From: Cryptomeria japonica
Taxonomy: Eukaryota; Streptophyta; Pinopsida; Cupressales; Cupressaceae
Assembly: GCF_030272615.1 (NCBI RefSeq)
Contig: NC_081413.1
Location: forward strand, 602,144,709-602,208,708
Length of the DNA stretch: 64,000 bases
Direction of reading: 5' to 3'
Positions 32,961 through 46,746 of this stretch are shown here, one piece after another. Each line of letters begins with the position of its first letter. Position 1 is the first letter of the stretch. The notes beneath the pieces are model-generated. The model saw only the letters and a program-made list of their open reading frames with translations. It had not been told where the DNA came from and did not search any database. Both the position numbers and the translations under genes were made by a program.

Positions 32961-34594
32961 AATCGCTCCTATCCAAACGCAAAATGAGTCCAATATCAGT
33001 TTCCACATCCAAACAAAGATATCAAAAATCAAAATCACATCAAAAAAATGAAACAATTTGCTCATCTACATCAAGTTCAAGATCATATCATTCCATATCA
33101 ACTTGTAAAACAACTCAAGTTATCAAAAACCATATCAAAACTTGTAAAATAACTCAAGTCTCCACATCACATAAAATTGTAAAACAAATCAAGTTTCCCA
33201 CCCATATCAGATTGTAAAACACCTCAAGTTTCCAACCCATATCAGCTTGTAAAACAACTCAAGTTTCCAACCCATATCAACTTGTAACACAAATCAGGCT
33301 CCACACATTGAACTTGAAACACAGTGCAAAAACAAATCATGGTTTGATCAAAACAACACATTCATATCTATATCAATAACTTGAAACAAATCACAACTTA
33401 AATCAAGTTGTATCAATGCTCATATTGGACACATTTTCAAAAACATGATAAAAAAAACCAAGCAAGTAACAAAAATCCATCCCCCGAGCGAAATGACCTT
33501 ATCCTATGTAATTTTTCACCTTCAAAAAGTTACTAACTTTGGCAAAACCCGGCCAATGCGCTACAAAAACTTGGTTGTGTGCTAAAATACACCTATGCAC
33601 TACGATGTTTTCTCGACGCGCTATTATGTCCACCCTATGCACTATACTGACTCTATGCGCTATTCTTTTTCCTCCATGCGCCACCCAACCTACCCTAGGC
33701 ACTAAAACTGACCTATGCGCTAACCTATCCCATGCTAGCACTACCTTTTTGACCCTATGCACTAGGTCTAACCTACACGCTAAATCCCCCTACCCATGCG
33801 ACCTCCTGCGTACTCTATGCACTAGGTTTAACCTATGCGCTACCCTTTTAGCCTGACGCTACCCTATGTTCATCATGCACTACTCTCGGACCATGCACTA
33901 GCCTAAAATTTATATGCACTACCCTATAAAATTTTGGATGCTACCCTAAAATTTATACCCTATGCGCTACCTAATTTATCGCATGCGCTAAACTACACCT
34001 TCTATGTGCTAAACCGTTAAACCGAATTTTAAAAATAAAAAACGGACCAAAAACGATCAAATGAAAAATAAAAAATGGGTCAAAAATGTTGACTTACTGG
34101 TGGTCCATATGCGGCAGGTCTCCAATACCTCCGAACGTGCTCAAAACGATGCCTAGAATAAGGAATGGGCATTTTGACTTCTCTCCAAAATCTCTTTCTC
34201 AAAAGTCAACAATGCACAAATGAATCAAATCAAAGCACTTTTTCCCTTTTATAGGAGAAAAATGAAATTAGGGTTAGGGCAATGAGCATGTAATTTGCTC
34301 GTGGTCTCCCTCATACCCTAAAACGCATCAATTATCGGGAGATGAATCAATTTAAACATTTCACCTAGCCAAAATCATACACACCAAACGCAAATTATTA
34401 TATCAAATCAAATTTTTCAAAATATTGATTCATCTCCCAAGGGGGCATCACCATCAATTATCGAATCTGGGGCATCACGCATCAAATCTGGGGCACGACT
34501 TAAAAATCATAAAAATCATAAAAATGACATCAATCATAAAATCGCAACGACACTTCATTTTCTTTGAAATAATATGTGCACACACGTCACTTCA
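32961..34594 (-). promoter_or_regulatory. Second leader: motif array upstream of the PMD frame
   Basis: Read on the minus strand, this lies between the 3' LTR and the PMD frame. At 33555-34020 it has about 20 copies of TAGCGCATAGG-like words with variants TAGTGCATAGG, TAGCGTGT and TAGCGCGTC, each 15-30 bp apart. These are the same core words, in the same orientation relative to the downstream frame, as in the gag leader. Nearer the frame (33095-33300) a unit of about 36 bp (AACTCAAGTTTCCAACCCAT) repeats about five times. Whether this is a promoter or a transcribed leader cannot be told from sequence. Confidence 0.6.
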
Positions 34595-34607
34595 AAGAGG
34601 GGCAAAC

Positions 34608-36074
34608 TGTAGACGTATAAAAATGACCATATTCCTAAATGAATATTTTATGTTCATTTCTATGTTTAATTAAATCCAATTTAATTAAATTATCCATATT
34701 CTTCTATTTAATTAAGTAAATTACTGAATTAAATTCACTATACCATTTAATAGAATAATTCATTTTATTCAATTAAAGCCCCTATCCACTTTTTAATTAA
34801 ATTCAAATTCAATTAAAATAGTTATCATAAATTATATAAATCTAATTTATTTAATTGCAACCAAATTGAAATAAAGCAATTTATTTTAATAAAACCTATT
34901 TTCCCTCACCCACTTGCAAAATCCTACACCTCCCACTTGCATCCTAAATCCTATTCCTAATTCTTCTAGAATCCATCTAATCCTAATCAATTAACCCAAA
35001 ACCCATCCATTATCCCTTTCCCCTAAATTTGAGGAGGTCACTTCTCAAATTTGGAGCAAAGTCTTCAAAATGCATTAAAGCCTTTATCCATTCAACAAGA
35101 TAACTTGTTGAATGCCCCCAAATTTGGAAGGACTCTTACAAAGTTATCCACAAAGTCTTCATAACCATTAATGGTTAACTCAAACCCTCTTACATGGTTA
35201 AAGAATTTCCATAAAATCAACCTCCATCTAACCCAAGGGTCTCATCAAGCATTTATTGCTTTGACCATGGTTATCCTTAAACCTTTGCACAAGAGTTTAT
35301 CCTTTGGGTAAAAGCTTTATCCAATGGATAACCTTAACCTAGCCTTAACCCTTAACCCCTAGGGTAACCACGAGGTCTTCTCAAGCATTTAATGCTTCTT
35401 ACACCTCCTCACAACCAACCTTATGTTGACAATTGTCACCATTTCATTGGTGCCAATTGCAAACATGGATTCCCAACTTTCAAACTTGCCCCTTGATTAA
35501 ACCTTTCAATCTTAGCCATCCATTGCCCTATTTTTGCTATAAATAGAGCTCTCATTCCTCCATTTTAAGAGATCCAAGACTTTAGCATCTCACTTATACT
35601 CAAATCCATTCAAGCTTTCATATTTTATATGCTCATCATTTAGCTTCTCTTTTAAACAAGGAATTAATCTAAATATGCTAATTTAGAATATGTTCCTTAT
35701 CATATAGCTTAAATCATGAACTAATATAGCATGCTAGGATAGTTTTGTTTACTAACCCTATCATCTTATAGCTAGTTTATTGCATTTGTAGCATCATGCA
35801 TAGCTTAGGATGCATCTCATATTAAAATCAAACAAAGCATCCCTCGTTCTTGCATTTGTCATCCCTAAACCACTTTGCTTAGTGATCTGAGAGCAAAGAC
35901 ATTGGTTTGAGGGACCGTGCAAGATAGAGAACCATGGAACCAACCTTGGGAAGCTTAGTCATGCTTTGTGACTCCATAGCTTGCACCAAGAAGTCCTGTG
36001 GGTGTGTGAGCAAGGCTCCATAGAGCTCCGTTTTTCACATTTTGAGTTCTATCGACTTGCTTTTCCCGCATACA
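34608..36074 (+). repeat. 3' LTR of the Tat-lineage element
   Basis: It is preceded by the purine-rich tract AAAGAGGGGCAAAC (ending 34607) and followed by the target duplication CATAC. The TATA box is kept near 35538. Differences from the 5' LTR are mostly transitions. Confidence 0.95.
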
Positions 36075-36079
36075 CATAC

Positions 36080-36716
36080 AAATAGGATGTAAATTGGCAT
36101 AGTTAGAGTGGATGTTGGATTAAGAAGAGAGTGAGCTGAAGAGTTGTAGGAGTGTAAACCAAACTTCTGAAGAGGCAAAGTAGAGCTATAGAGGTTCATA
36201 TTTATTCATCGTATTACATTAAGGGTGTAGTCTTCTATGTTAGTATAGGGGATTGGTGTCTCCTGAAGGTTGGTGCCTTCAAATCAAGTGATTGTAAGGG
36301 GGTTGGTGCTCCTTTGGATTGGTGTCTATAAACTATAGGATTGATGCTCATTTGGATGAATGTCTATAAAATGTAGGGGTTGGTGCTTCTTTGGATTGGT
36401 GTCCATAAATTGTAGGGATTGGTGCTCTTTTGGATTGGGGTCACTTGAAGGTTGGTGCCTTCAAATTAATTCTAATCAATTGATACCTTTGAGAGGTTCG
36501 AATTGGATAGTAGCTTTAAGCAACATTTTCTCACTATGGTTTTTCCCATCTGGGGTTTTCCACATATAACCTAGTGTTGTCTGATGCATTACTGATCTTC
36601 ATGTTATTATACATTATATAGTTAATTACTTGTATGTGCTGAAAAGAGGTTTCATAAGTATTAAAGTATACACTGATTCAAACCCCCCCTCTCTCAGTGT
36701 ATTTGTGTGTTCAACA
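36080..36716 (+). repeat. Host copia 5' LTR, right part
   Basis: It resumes at AAATAGGATG after the gypsy element and matches 52939-53496. It holds several loose copies of a GGATTGGTGTC-type phrase (36240-36460) and ends GTGTTCAACA, just before the primer site at 36719. Confidence 0.88.
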
Positions 36717-37102
36717 AATGGTATCAGAGTCTGGTTCCTTGGTACTGGCTTAATTGCTCAAGGTAGGTCTTGGTCTTGAACACATGGCTAGTAATGAAGG
36801 AGATTCATTTAACAAGGCATCATTGTTCAATGGAATAGACTATGTTTTCTGGAAGATCATAATGGAATCTTATATTTTATCTCTTGGATTTGATATTTGG
36901 CAGTCAATTGTGACTTGGTATACACCTCCTAACAATTACCTAACCACTCCAGATGAGAAGATGAATATGAGAGCAATGTTAAAGAAAAGAATGTCATATT
37001 GTGTAGACTATCAAACCCAGAATTTATCAAGGTAATGCACTATAAAACTGGAAAGGAGATTTGGGACAAAATTCATAGTATCTATGAAGGTGGTTGTGAT
37101 GC

Positions 37103-39757
37103 ATAAAAATAGAACTAAGTAAAAAAGACCTAATCCCACTCTCATGTATAGACAGTGGAATACAAAAGAGCCTAGGGAGATAGTTCACTTTAATTACTTG
37201 TAGGAAAGAGAGAGTCAAGGAATATCTCTTAGGGTTTCTATTACTTTGTTGTAAATGAGGAGTAGATGTGTAAGATGCAATACAACAATCAACTAATTAG
37301 GAGATAAGAAACAATGCACACTAGACTAAAAATTGTAGATCTGATACAAACTAAAACTAAGAGACAGAAAGAAGAGCTAGGAAATAAGTTCAGAGGTGCA
37401 CCTACTATTGAAATTGATGCAGAATTGACAGATCCAGGGTGTTGGGCGCCCCTGTCCTTTTGTTCATAGAAAACTGATCTTCTGGATTGGGGGTCTTGAG
37501 GGTCTGATATGTAGATCTGTCATCTGGAACTGAAAAAACCATGGGGACCATGATAAGCGGTAGATAACTGAGAGAGGGGGTGAATTAGTTGTCAACAGAT
37601 TATATCAATCAAATCACTTAACAACTTTTAACCGAAGCACATAAACATTGAATACCGGAATAGCAGAAATAGATACCAATAGAAACAAATACTGGTAAGC
37701 AATAAAACTTATGAATGAAACAAATAGTCAACATAATGCAACCATACCACATAACACCATGGTTTGTACATGGAAAACCTGGTAACGGGAAAAACCACGG
37801 TGGGAAGCATACCCACAGTCAAATGATACTTCTGCAGAAAGTATGTGATACAATGAGGGGCCTGCACATGCAGGAAGGCACATTCCCTAGAGCTTACAAC
37901 TCATTACAAAAGAGTCTCATTGACTACAGAGAGATTATAACCACCTCAAGATAATTGGACAACAATCTAGAAGAATGAACTACCAGAGATAGCATCTACC
38001 ATGCCTGATTACAGTCCCAATTAAGCTTAATACCAGAGGTCTTTGACCTCTTACATAAACCCAATTTGATCTTCAATAATCGACCGAATCCTCTGCCTGA
38101 ATGATATTACATTATTCGCACATTACATTCCCATGCCACAATCTACAATGAGATCTTACATCAATTTATACCAACCCTAAGTCCTAAACCAATTAAGTCG
38201 GCCATGCAAAAGATATTACAATAAGATCATTACATACATCCATATTACAATGATATGCCATGTTGGCTTTAGACAAAAAAAATATTAACCAGTTCATCAA
38301 TCATCCTGGTAAAGTGTATAAAACATGTTAACATGATACCAGTCCATAACCTAGATAGGTACCAGACCTATTCTGGGTCCACCACGCAAAAGCGATGTCT
38401 CCAACAAATCGAGGAATGATCAAGGATCACCTTCTGCATCCTAAATTCCATCTAGAAGCTACACCAACATCACTTATGCACCCTGTCAAAGATTCTTAGT
38501 AAAAGCTCTACCGGTAAAACCTTAAACCCTTACCGGTATAGGCTTACTAGAGAGTATGATAGCATCTGATCACCAAGTCAATACCAATTGACAAAAAAAA
38601 ATTCTCCAGGAACATGTAACACATAAAACCAAATATACTCCATTGATCCAAACATGTCGGAAGTGTCCAACAGATAGTCCCTTCTATCGGTAACACTAGA
38701 TCTTCTGCCGACAACCAACCATAATAGATATTGTTGACATCAATGACAAAACATCAATGCAACACATAATCAATTCCTCCACATTGCCAACATAGGGTGC
38801 CATGCCCTGGTCCTATCCCAGGGTGTCATGCCCCTGTCTCTGATGTCTGAGATCAGATTTATGCCCTGAGACTATCTCTATGTTTTCCATCGGTCCTGAA
38901 ATTCATGTGGCCTTCGGATTTCTGTACCTACACCTACAACTTGAAAAAGGGTGTCTAGGTGGCTATATAGGGTTTTTCCTTAGTCAAACCCCTTATTTTG
39001 GTGATTTCCACCAAACCCTAAGGGAGAGGTACAAGCCAATTGTTAGTCGGTGATCTCCTATTATTCTCGAATGTCTTCAAATCTCTTAGGGAATGTTGAA
39101 TTTTTTTGATGTAGACTTGATGGATGCTTGATTTGTTGTTGTAGGCCTCATAAAACCTGCACTTTCACTGTATAAGAAGCTCCTCAAATCTCTAGATCTT
39201 AGATCTTTAAATGAGGAAAGAAAAGGGTTTATGTAGAAAACCCTAACTTTGTTTTGAGTCATAGGCCTACTTAGGAATGATATTTTTTGACAATCTCTTG
39301 GATTTGAATATTAAAATACTACCAAAACATGCTTCCAAAATTTGGGGAGAAAAAGTTAGGACCATGTTGGTATCAACATGGTCCAAACACACGGTCTGAC
39401 TAACGTTTAGCCAAATTTTTGGGGAAGCAAGATATTATGATTTTAAAGAGAATTCGAGGAGTATGTAGAAATTTGAGATGTTATGATATGTGAAATTGAG
39501 CCTTGAAGATAAAAATCAGACATAATTAGGGTATTTGATGAAATGATCAATTGGGAGAATAAAATAAAAAGGGGCACACTTAGAGTAAAGGGCCCAATTT
39601 TATGATTTGTAGAGGGATAAGAGGAGGCTTTAGATTTAATTAGATTAATTAATTAAATTCTTAAAGGGAATTTTAAAATCCAAGATTCAAACACACTAAG
39701 GCGCGTTCTAGCCTAAGCATGGAATTGTACCACCAAATTAAGGGTGTACAATTTACA
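37103..39757. mobile_element. Unclassified insertion in the host copia gag
   Basis: Gag homology stops at 37102 and restarts at about 39765. ATGC occurs on both sides (37099-37102 and 39758-39761), a possible short target duplication. No coding frame is visible. It contains another LTR-like insert (37551-38792) and a perfect 11-bp hairpin GGACCATGTTG/CAACATGGTCC (39359-39384). The class is not known to me. Confidence 0.55.
37551..38792 (-). repeat. Probable solo LTR, copia type
   Basis: The segment from TGATAAGCGG to TTGCCAACA resembles, in layout and short phrases (GAGAGGGGGTGAAT, GGGAAAAACCAC, ACATGCAGGAAGGCACA, GACATCAATGACAAAACA), the LTRs at 44990-46359 and 50802-52141. On the minus strand it would start TGTTGGCAATG. 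Exact ends are uncertain and no matching flank duplication was found. Confidence 0.55.
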
Positions 39758-42700
39758 ATGCTACAATGGTGTCATAGTTAAGCAAGCAAAATTACAGGCT
39801 TGTAGAGCTCAATTTGAAGGATTGAAGATGGAGGAAGATGAACAAATTACAAAATATTCTCTCAAAGTGGATGAAGTTGTTAATGCTATCAGAGGACTCG
39901 ATGAAGAGGTTAAGGATGTTGTGATTATGAAGAAGGTGTTAAGATCTCTACCCTCTAGGTATGACTCAAAAGTCTCTGTTATTGAAGGAGCTAAGGATCT
40001 AGATAAACTTACTATGGATGAATTGTTTGGATCCCTTTCTACATATGAAATGAGAATAGGAAAAGGTGATATATCAAAGAGAGAAGAAACTTTCAAGATT
40101 GTTGAGGTGGAAGATTCTAAGATTGATAATGAAGAGGTCCAATTTGTAAGGAGATTAAAACGAGGTTCAAGAAAGTACAAAGAAAAGCTACCATTCAAAT
40201 GTTTTGAATGTGGTAAAGTAGGATATTATGCATCCCAATGTAGAAACACAAAGGAAATTATAAATCAATCAAAATTTACTAATTATAATAAAGGAAAGAA
40301 CTAGAATAGTCTATATTTCAAAGAAGATAGTGGTACGTCTGATGTAGAAAGTGATACAGAAGATGTCATTGAACCTAGAAATGGACAACATTTAATCATG
40401 GAAATTGCTAAGGTTGAGTTTGAAAAAAATAGGTAATGATGAAGAGAAATAAGATGAGGTTGATCTGGAAGGGGAACTCATTTCTACCTTAAGTGAACTA
40501 GACCTTGCAAGAACAAAGAATCAAAAATAAAAAAAGAAGATTGAGGAATCTGAAGCACTAATCATCAGTCTATAAACAAAAATTAAAGAAGTAAAGAAGA
40601 TAGAGGATACTCTAATAGAAAAATTATAGGCCAAAGAAAAATAATGTGAGCTACTTGAGGCTAGGATAGTACATCTAAAGAAATATGAAAAAAGAACTAA
40701 ATCCTTGGATAAGATGTTGAGTAAACAATGAAAATCTAATATCTTGACTGGACAAGGCTATGAGAAGGGATAGTGTTCTAATAGCACTATGACAGAAAAG
40801 AAAAAACGCAAAGACAAAATCAGTGATGTCTTTGTAGAATTTGAAGATAATGGGAAAGGTGAAGAGAAGATTCAATTAGCTGTAGAAAAAGAGGATATGA
40901 CAACTGACAAGAAATTTGAAAATAAGGAAACTGAGGGATTTATTGATTTTATCAGTAAGAAGAAAAAATCTACAAGATCACCTCATGTCAGGAAACAACA
41001 AGCATTTAGAAGATCCACAAGATCAACTCCTATCAGGCAAAACCAAGTGTTCAAGTTCAATAACTCTTTTCTTGGCTATTGTTTCTCTTGTAATAAGTTT
41101 TGTCATAAGGCAGTAAATTTCAAACTTAATATGAGAAGAAATACTTTCATAAGTCAGAATTCATTTGCATCTCCTGTTGATTTTATAGCAGTATGCTATA
41201 AATGTAACAACCTTTGTCATATAGAAATTTTATGTAGAAGTGGTATTATGTCTCCCAAACAAGAAATGAAACTGAATACTCATGAAAAAAGAGACAAGGA
41301 AATTAGATCTGATACAAATCAGAAGAAAGAAACTAAAAGGGAATGGAAGGTGAAGAAGGAAGAGAAAAACGTAGAGAAGTATCTTCTTGTACATGTTATG
41401 TTCCATGCACAAGATGAGAATGATACATGGTATGTTGACGACGACTTCTCAAATCATATGACAAGTGATAAGAGTAAATTTCTCTCATTAAAAGAGAACT
41501 ACAAAGGAATAGTAAGATTTGGCTCAAATGACATTTCTACCATAGTTGGAAAAGGTTCAAATAGTTTTGATAATGGAAGGACAACAACGCAAAATGTCTT
41601 CTATGTTAAAGGCCTCAGACATAATTTGCTTAGTGTCAGTCAAATGTGTGATAATGGATACAATGTTGTATTCCATAAGAAAGGATGTGATATCAAGAAA
41701 AATGGAAGAGTAATTGTTGATTCACATAGAACAGATGTAAATTTATATATTGTTGAAAAGATAAAGGAAAGGAATTGATCCAAATATCTCAAGAGTCAAA
41801 AGGATGAAATCTGGCTATGGTATAAAAGGTTGGGACATATGAACTTTGACAGTCTTGTCAAAATTAGTTCAAAGAAGGCTGTAAGAGGTATGATTGCTAT
41901 CACAAAGCCATCAAACACTATATGTAGACATTGTCAAATTTGCAAGCAAACAAAGGTGACCTGCAAGACTAGAGAGTACTCAAATACAAGACCACTTGAG
42001 CTGATACACACTAATTTATGTGGACCCATGAGAATAAAAGGTTAGAATGGTAAAAGATATTTCATGTTGTTCATAGAAGACTTCACTAGAATGACTTGGG
42101 TGTGCCTCTTGAAATAAAAATCAAAAGCATTTGATAAATTTAGAACTTTTAGGCCTGTGTTTGAAAATGAGATGAATATACAATTGAAACGTTTAAGGTC
42201 TGACAAAGGTGAAGAATTCACATCTAATGAATTTGAGGATTACTATGAAAAACATAGTATAAAAAGACAATTCTCTGTAGCAAGAACCTTGTTGAATGAG
42301 TAAAAAAAAAACTGATAGATTTTGGAAGGATGTTGTTCATACAACAATTTACATTTTGAATAGAGCACAATTGAGACCAAATGGCTCCAAAACTCCTTAT
42401 GAGTTATGGACATGAAGGAAAACTTCAGTTAGTCATTTTAGAGTGTTTGGAAATAAGTGTGACATAAAGTGCGATAATGACAATCTTGGCAAATTTGATG
42501 CTAGATCAGATGAAGGATACTCTATTGGATATTTCTCAACAACCAAGGCATATAAATGCTATAATATGAGGCTGTGTGGAATTGTGGAAAGCATACATGT
42601 AAAGTTTGATGAGGATTCACTTTGTACTCCAACAACTGATGATGAATCAGATGAATCTAAACCAAATCATATTGAGCCAATAGTCCAAGAACCAAAAAGG

Positions 42701-44656
42701 AAAGACACAAAGGTACTTTAAAAAGTTGTACAAAGAGACCATCCAGAAGAGCATATTATTGGTGATAAGAATGTAGTGTTCAGACAACGAGAAATATTGT
42801 AATGAGAACACAAGAAGATCAATCTAAAAATGATACTCAACTTGAAAGTTTTTCTTTACTTTCCTTTGTTGAACTCAAGAACTGCATAGAATCAAGTCAA
42901 TATGAGAATTGGGTTGGTGTTATAAAATAAGAACTCAATCAGATTGAGAAGAATGGAACATGGTAGATTGTCCCTAGACCTAAGGATAAGAATGTAACTA
43001 GAACCAAGTGGATATTCAGAAATAAATTAAATGAAGAAGGTAAAGTTGTTAGAAATAATGCTATACTTGTGTGCAAGGATTATGTATAGGTTGAGGTCAT
43101 ACACTTTGAAGAAACATTTTCACCTGTGGCACATTTGGAAGCAATCAGATTGTTTCTTGCATTCTCAGTCTACAAGAACTTCAAATTATATTAGGTGGAT
43201 GTCATATCTGAATTTATAAATAGTAAACTTGAAGAGGAAGTATATAATGAGCAACCATAAGGTTGGATGTCAAAGAAATGTCATAATTTTGTATGTAGAC
43301 TTAAGAAAGATTTGTATGGGCTGAAGCAAGCTCTTAGAGCTTAGTATGCAAGATAGGATTCATACATACAACAAAAAGGGTTTAGAAAAGGTGTTACAAA
43401 TAGTCATTTATATGTTAGGTCTATAGAAGATCATCAATTTATTACGGTTGTGTATGTTGATGACATAATCTTTGGGGGACGTAGTGATGAGATTTGTAAA
43501 GTATTTGTTGAAGCTATGCAAAATGAATTTGAAATATCCATGTTAGGTGAATTGTCATTCTTTCTTGGTTTGTAGATCACCTAGACTAACAAAAGAATTT
43601 TTATTTGTCAAACCAAGTATGTGAGGGAAATTTTGAAGAATTTTCAGATGAAAGATTGCAATCTAGCTGACACACCCATGGTAAGAGGGTTTAAATTAAT
43701 AAAAAATGATGACTCTCCATTGTCAGATAAAACAAGGTATAGATGAATGATTGGAAGCTCGTTGTATTTAACTACTTCAAGGACTGATATAATGTATGTT
43801 GTGTGCATGGTTGCAAGGTTTCAGTCTTCTCCAAAGGAAACTCATGTGAAGGCAGCCATAAGGATCTTCAAGTATCTACAACATATAAAAGACTATGGTT
43901 TATGGTACCCTAAAGGAAAAGACTTTATCTTACATGCCTATACATATGTTGATTGGGTAGGGTGTGTTGATTATAGAAAGATAAATAGTGGCGGTATATT
44001 CTTTCTTGGGAATAAATTGGTTTTTCGGCACAACAAGAAACAAGACTATGTGTCATTGTCAATTGTAGAGGTGGAATATATAGTTATGGCTTCATGTTGC
44101 ACTCAACTATTATGGATGAAACAAACCTTGAAGGAAATCAAGGTAGATTATGAAAAGACAATACCAAACTTGTGTGACAATACTAGTGCTATTAATAAAT
44201 CAAAGAATCGTATGATGCATTCCAGAATGAATCATATAGCTATCAAGCACCATTTCTTGAGGGCAAAGATTGCAAATCAAGAAATTCAACTAGAGTATGT
44301 GGCCACAAAGGACCAGGTTGCAAATATTTTTACAAAGGCACTTCCCAAGGAGACATTTGTGTTTCTAAGACAAAAGTTGGGGGTTTTACCCCTTTCTTCC
44401 TTGTGAGCTGTTTCTAGAAAGAGAGAGCTTTTGCTTAGGGGGAATGTTTATCCTTGTAGGAACATTTCAGTCTTCCCTTTCTCATTGATGACAAAGGGGA
44501 AGAAAATTTTTAGCTAATCGTGGGAGTATTGGAAGATAAAGTAAGTGAGGAAAGATCAAAGCGGGAGTACAAGATCAAATGGGGAGTTCATTGTATAGAA
44601 CAGTGAACAGTGAGTTGATCGAGTTGAGTTTTTTCATCAGTGACAAAGGGGGAGAT

Positions 44657-44989
44657 TGTTTATTTTGGTTTAATAATATTTTTATTGATGTCAAAAGGAT
44701 ATGTCTTTGAGATGCAGAGTTGATGTGCACTTTCAATCAGAATAGACAATTTGTGTGTGGAAGGGAACAAACTATGTGGGTAATGGTCTTGACCATTTAT
44801 CCAACATTATTGATTTTCTAAGGCTATTGACTATTTATATAGCCCGATGTGAGATTGGTAAGCGAGAAATGGCTCACATGTATTTTATCGTCTGACTTGT
44901 AGCATGTGTCATGGTGACATGAAGCGGGAAGATTGCAGTGGTGAGGATAGATCACTAGGTGAAGGTTGTGATTTTGCGATGTTGCGATG
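44657..44989 (+). repeat. Host copia 3' LTR, left part
   Basis: It starts TGTTTATTTTGG right after the purine tract and matches 16092 onward. It is cut at 44989 by the reverse copia. Confidence 0.87.
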
Positions 44990-46359
44990 TGTTGGAAACA
45001 ATGCACCAAACTGGGTGGGTGAATCAGTTTGCACAAAAAATTACTCCAACTTAAACCACAAATCAGATCTGCTAGTTAGTAGTTAAAGCATGAAACAACA
45101 CCACATCAATAACACACATAACACCAAGATTTTTGACGTGGAAAACTTGTTTAAGGGAAAAACCATAGTGGGAACGTACCCAAAATAATACCCTATTAGG
45201 AGTAAATGTAAATTTTACAATGGTAATGCACATGCATTCAGGCACACTGCCTAGAGATCACTACTCAAATAAGAAACCCGAAAAGGCTACAACCTTTAGG
45301 GAAGTTTCACTGCCTTATAGGAAGTCTCACTAACATAAAAAAAATTCAGACTACAATCCGAATTATATGAACTGTGAAAACATAGCATCTTCATATGCTT
45401 GAGTATAGTCTCGGTTAAGTACACAGTCTGCTTTTCAACACTTCTCTTCTCCTTTATACTTCTGAAAGATCAAATCACTTGTTCGCACAAATCGATCGTA
45501 CATACTCTCAAGGATCATAGACACTCACAAACATCCATCTTAAATAATTATTTGCTTAATTTTTATAAACCCTCAACCTATATTTCAAGGTTTGCCAAAC
45601 CCTTAATACAAATTACAAAATAATATCCTCACATACTAAAACAATACACGCAGACTAAAATGATGTCGGCTAAGATATAGTCTGGACCTAAATCAATACC
45701 ACAAACACATAGTACCTCCAAAAATTACGGCTCGATCATCCGCAACATGCTACAATCACCAAGATTATCGCATAACATAAAGAACATCATTTGACAAAGA
45801 AATTCTGCAATAATGTGTACAATAATCAATGTGGATCATCGATACACATAGAACACAATCTAGAGATAGTTACAAGTAACGTGAATTACACCATAACAAC
45901 TGCAATAACTCAGATCACTAAAATCATCATCATTTCTCTATCGAAGCTCAAGAACATCAACATAACTGACTGTCAAACTGAAAGATTTTCTTGCGGACCT
46001 CCAAATCATGAACCACTCAAACTAAGGACACACATCAACATCTATAACACATCCCACATATCCATAACTAAAGATATAACAGTTATGGAGCAATATGAAG
46101 CACAAACTAGAATACCAAATAACACAAACAATTGAATAACATCCTCAATACCGGGTCTCATAACTCGATCACAACAGAATGCAGACCTCTAAAAATGGAA
46201 TTGAACCATCTATAGACAATATACCAAATACACTTTAATCTACATCAACTCATTTGCAAAACCAACTCATTAAACCAAATTGTAATAATGGAATACATAG
46301 AAGAATATATTGACATCAATGACAACACATCATTCTAGCAATCTTCTCAGCAACATCCA
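44990..46359 (-). repeat. Reverse copia, 3' LTR
   Basis: About 1,370 bp, homologous along its length to 50802-52141 (shared GGGAAAAACCA, AATGCACATGCATTCAGG, GAAGAATATRTTGACAT). Many single-base differences show that the insertion is old. Confidence 0.88.
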
Positions 46360-46746
46360 AAAATATCCCCCTTTGGGATTGATGGCAACATATGAATGTG
46401 AAAAACTCAATGCAAAGTAAGAAATCAACTCACAACAATATCCCTCAAAATTACAAGGATCGGCTCCTACTTAGACAAACAAATCAAATCTCAAAATTCT
46501 CTACTCTCCTCATAGAGTTTTTCACATGCTTCTCCCCCCTTTGACATCAATGATAAAGGCATGGGAATCCCAATTTTCTCCCCCTTGAATTAGCTTCACA
46601 AATTTGAACATCTGAATCACCAATACTGACTACTCCCCTAAGTAGCAACATCACTCATCAATCTAGAGCATAAAATATCTTTATGAAGTTCATCAGACTC
46701 ATGCAAATCCATGCATCTTAGTTCTTATCAGGAGGGATAATCACCC

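Larger units (their letters stand above)
17208..36074 (+). mobile_element. Tat-lineage Ty3/gypsy element with antisense PMD frame
   Basis: Two 1,467-bp LTRs (17208-18674 and 34608-36074) start TGTAGACG and end GCATACA. The target duplication CATGC/CATAC is confirmed by the unoccupied site in the host copia's other LTR (CATAC, 52934-52938). The order is LTR, primer site, 2.4-kb leader, gag, protease, G-patch-like segment, RT, RNase H, second RNase H, integrase, non-coding spacer, antisense PMD frame, second leader, LTR. Two RNase H domains mark the Tat lineage (Ogre/Retand/Grande relatives), which is also known for extra antisense frames 3' of pol. LTRs differ at roughly 25-30 sites by eye. 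Confidence 0.93.
36717..44656 (+). pseudogene. Host copia gag-pol, heavily decayed
   Basis: Gag starts near 36783 (MASNEGDSFNKASLFNG, DYVFWKIIMESYI). It is broken at about 37102 by a 2.65-kb insertion and resumes at about 39765 (VKQAKLQACRAQFEGLKM). A first zinc knuckle (CFECGKVGYYASQC) and two more further on (CFSCNKFCHKAVNF, CYKCNNLCHIEILC) are followed by protease (WYVDDDFSNHMTSD), the GAG-pre-integrase zinc block near 41820-42000, integrase, RT with YVDD at about 43453, and RNase H to TGA 44404-44406 (VANIFTKALP). Many stops and some frameshifts are present. The first knuckle has Tyr where His is usual. Confidence 0.88.
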
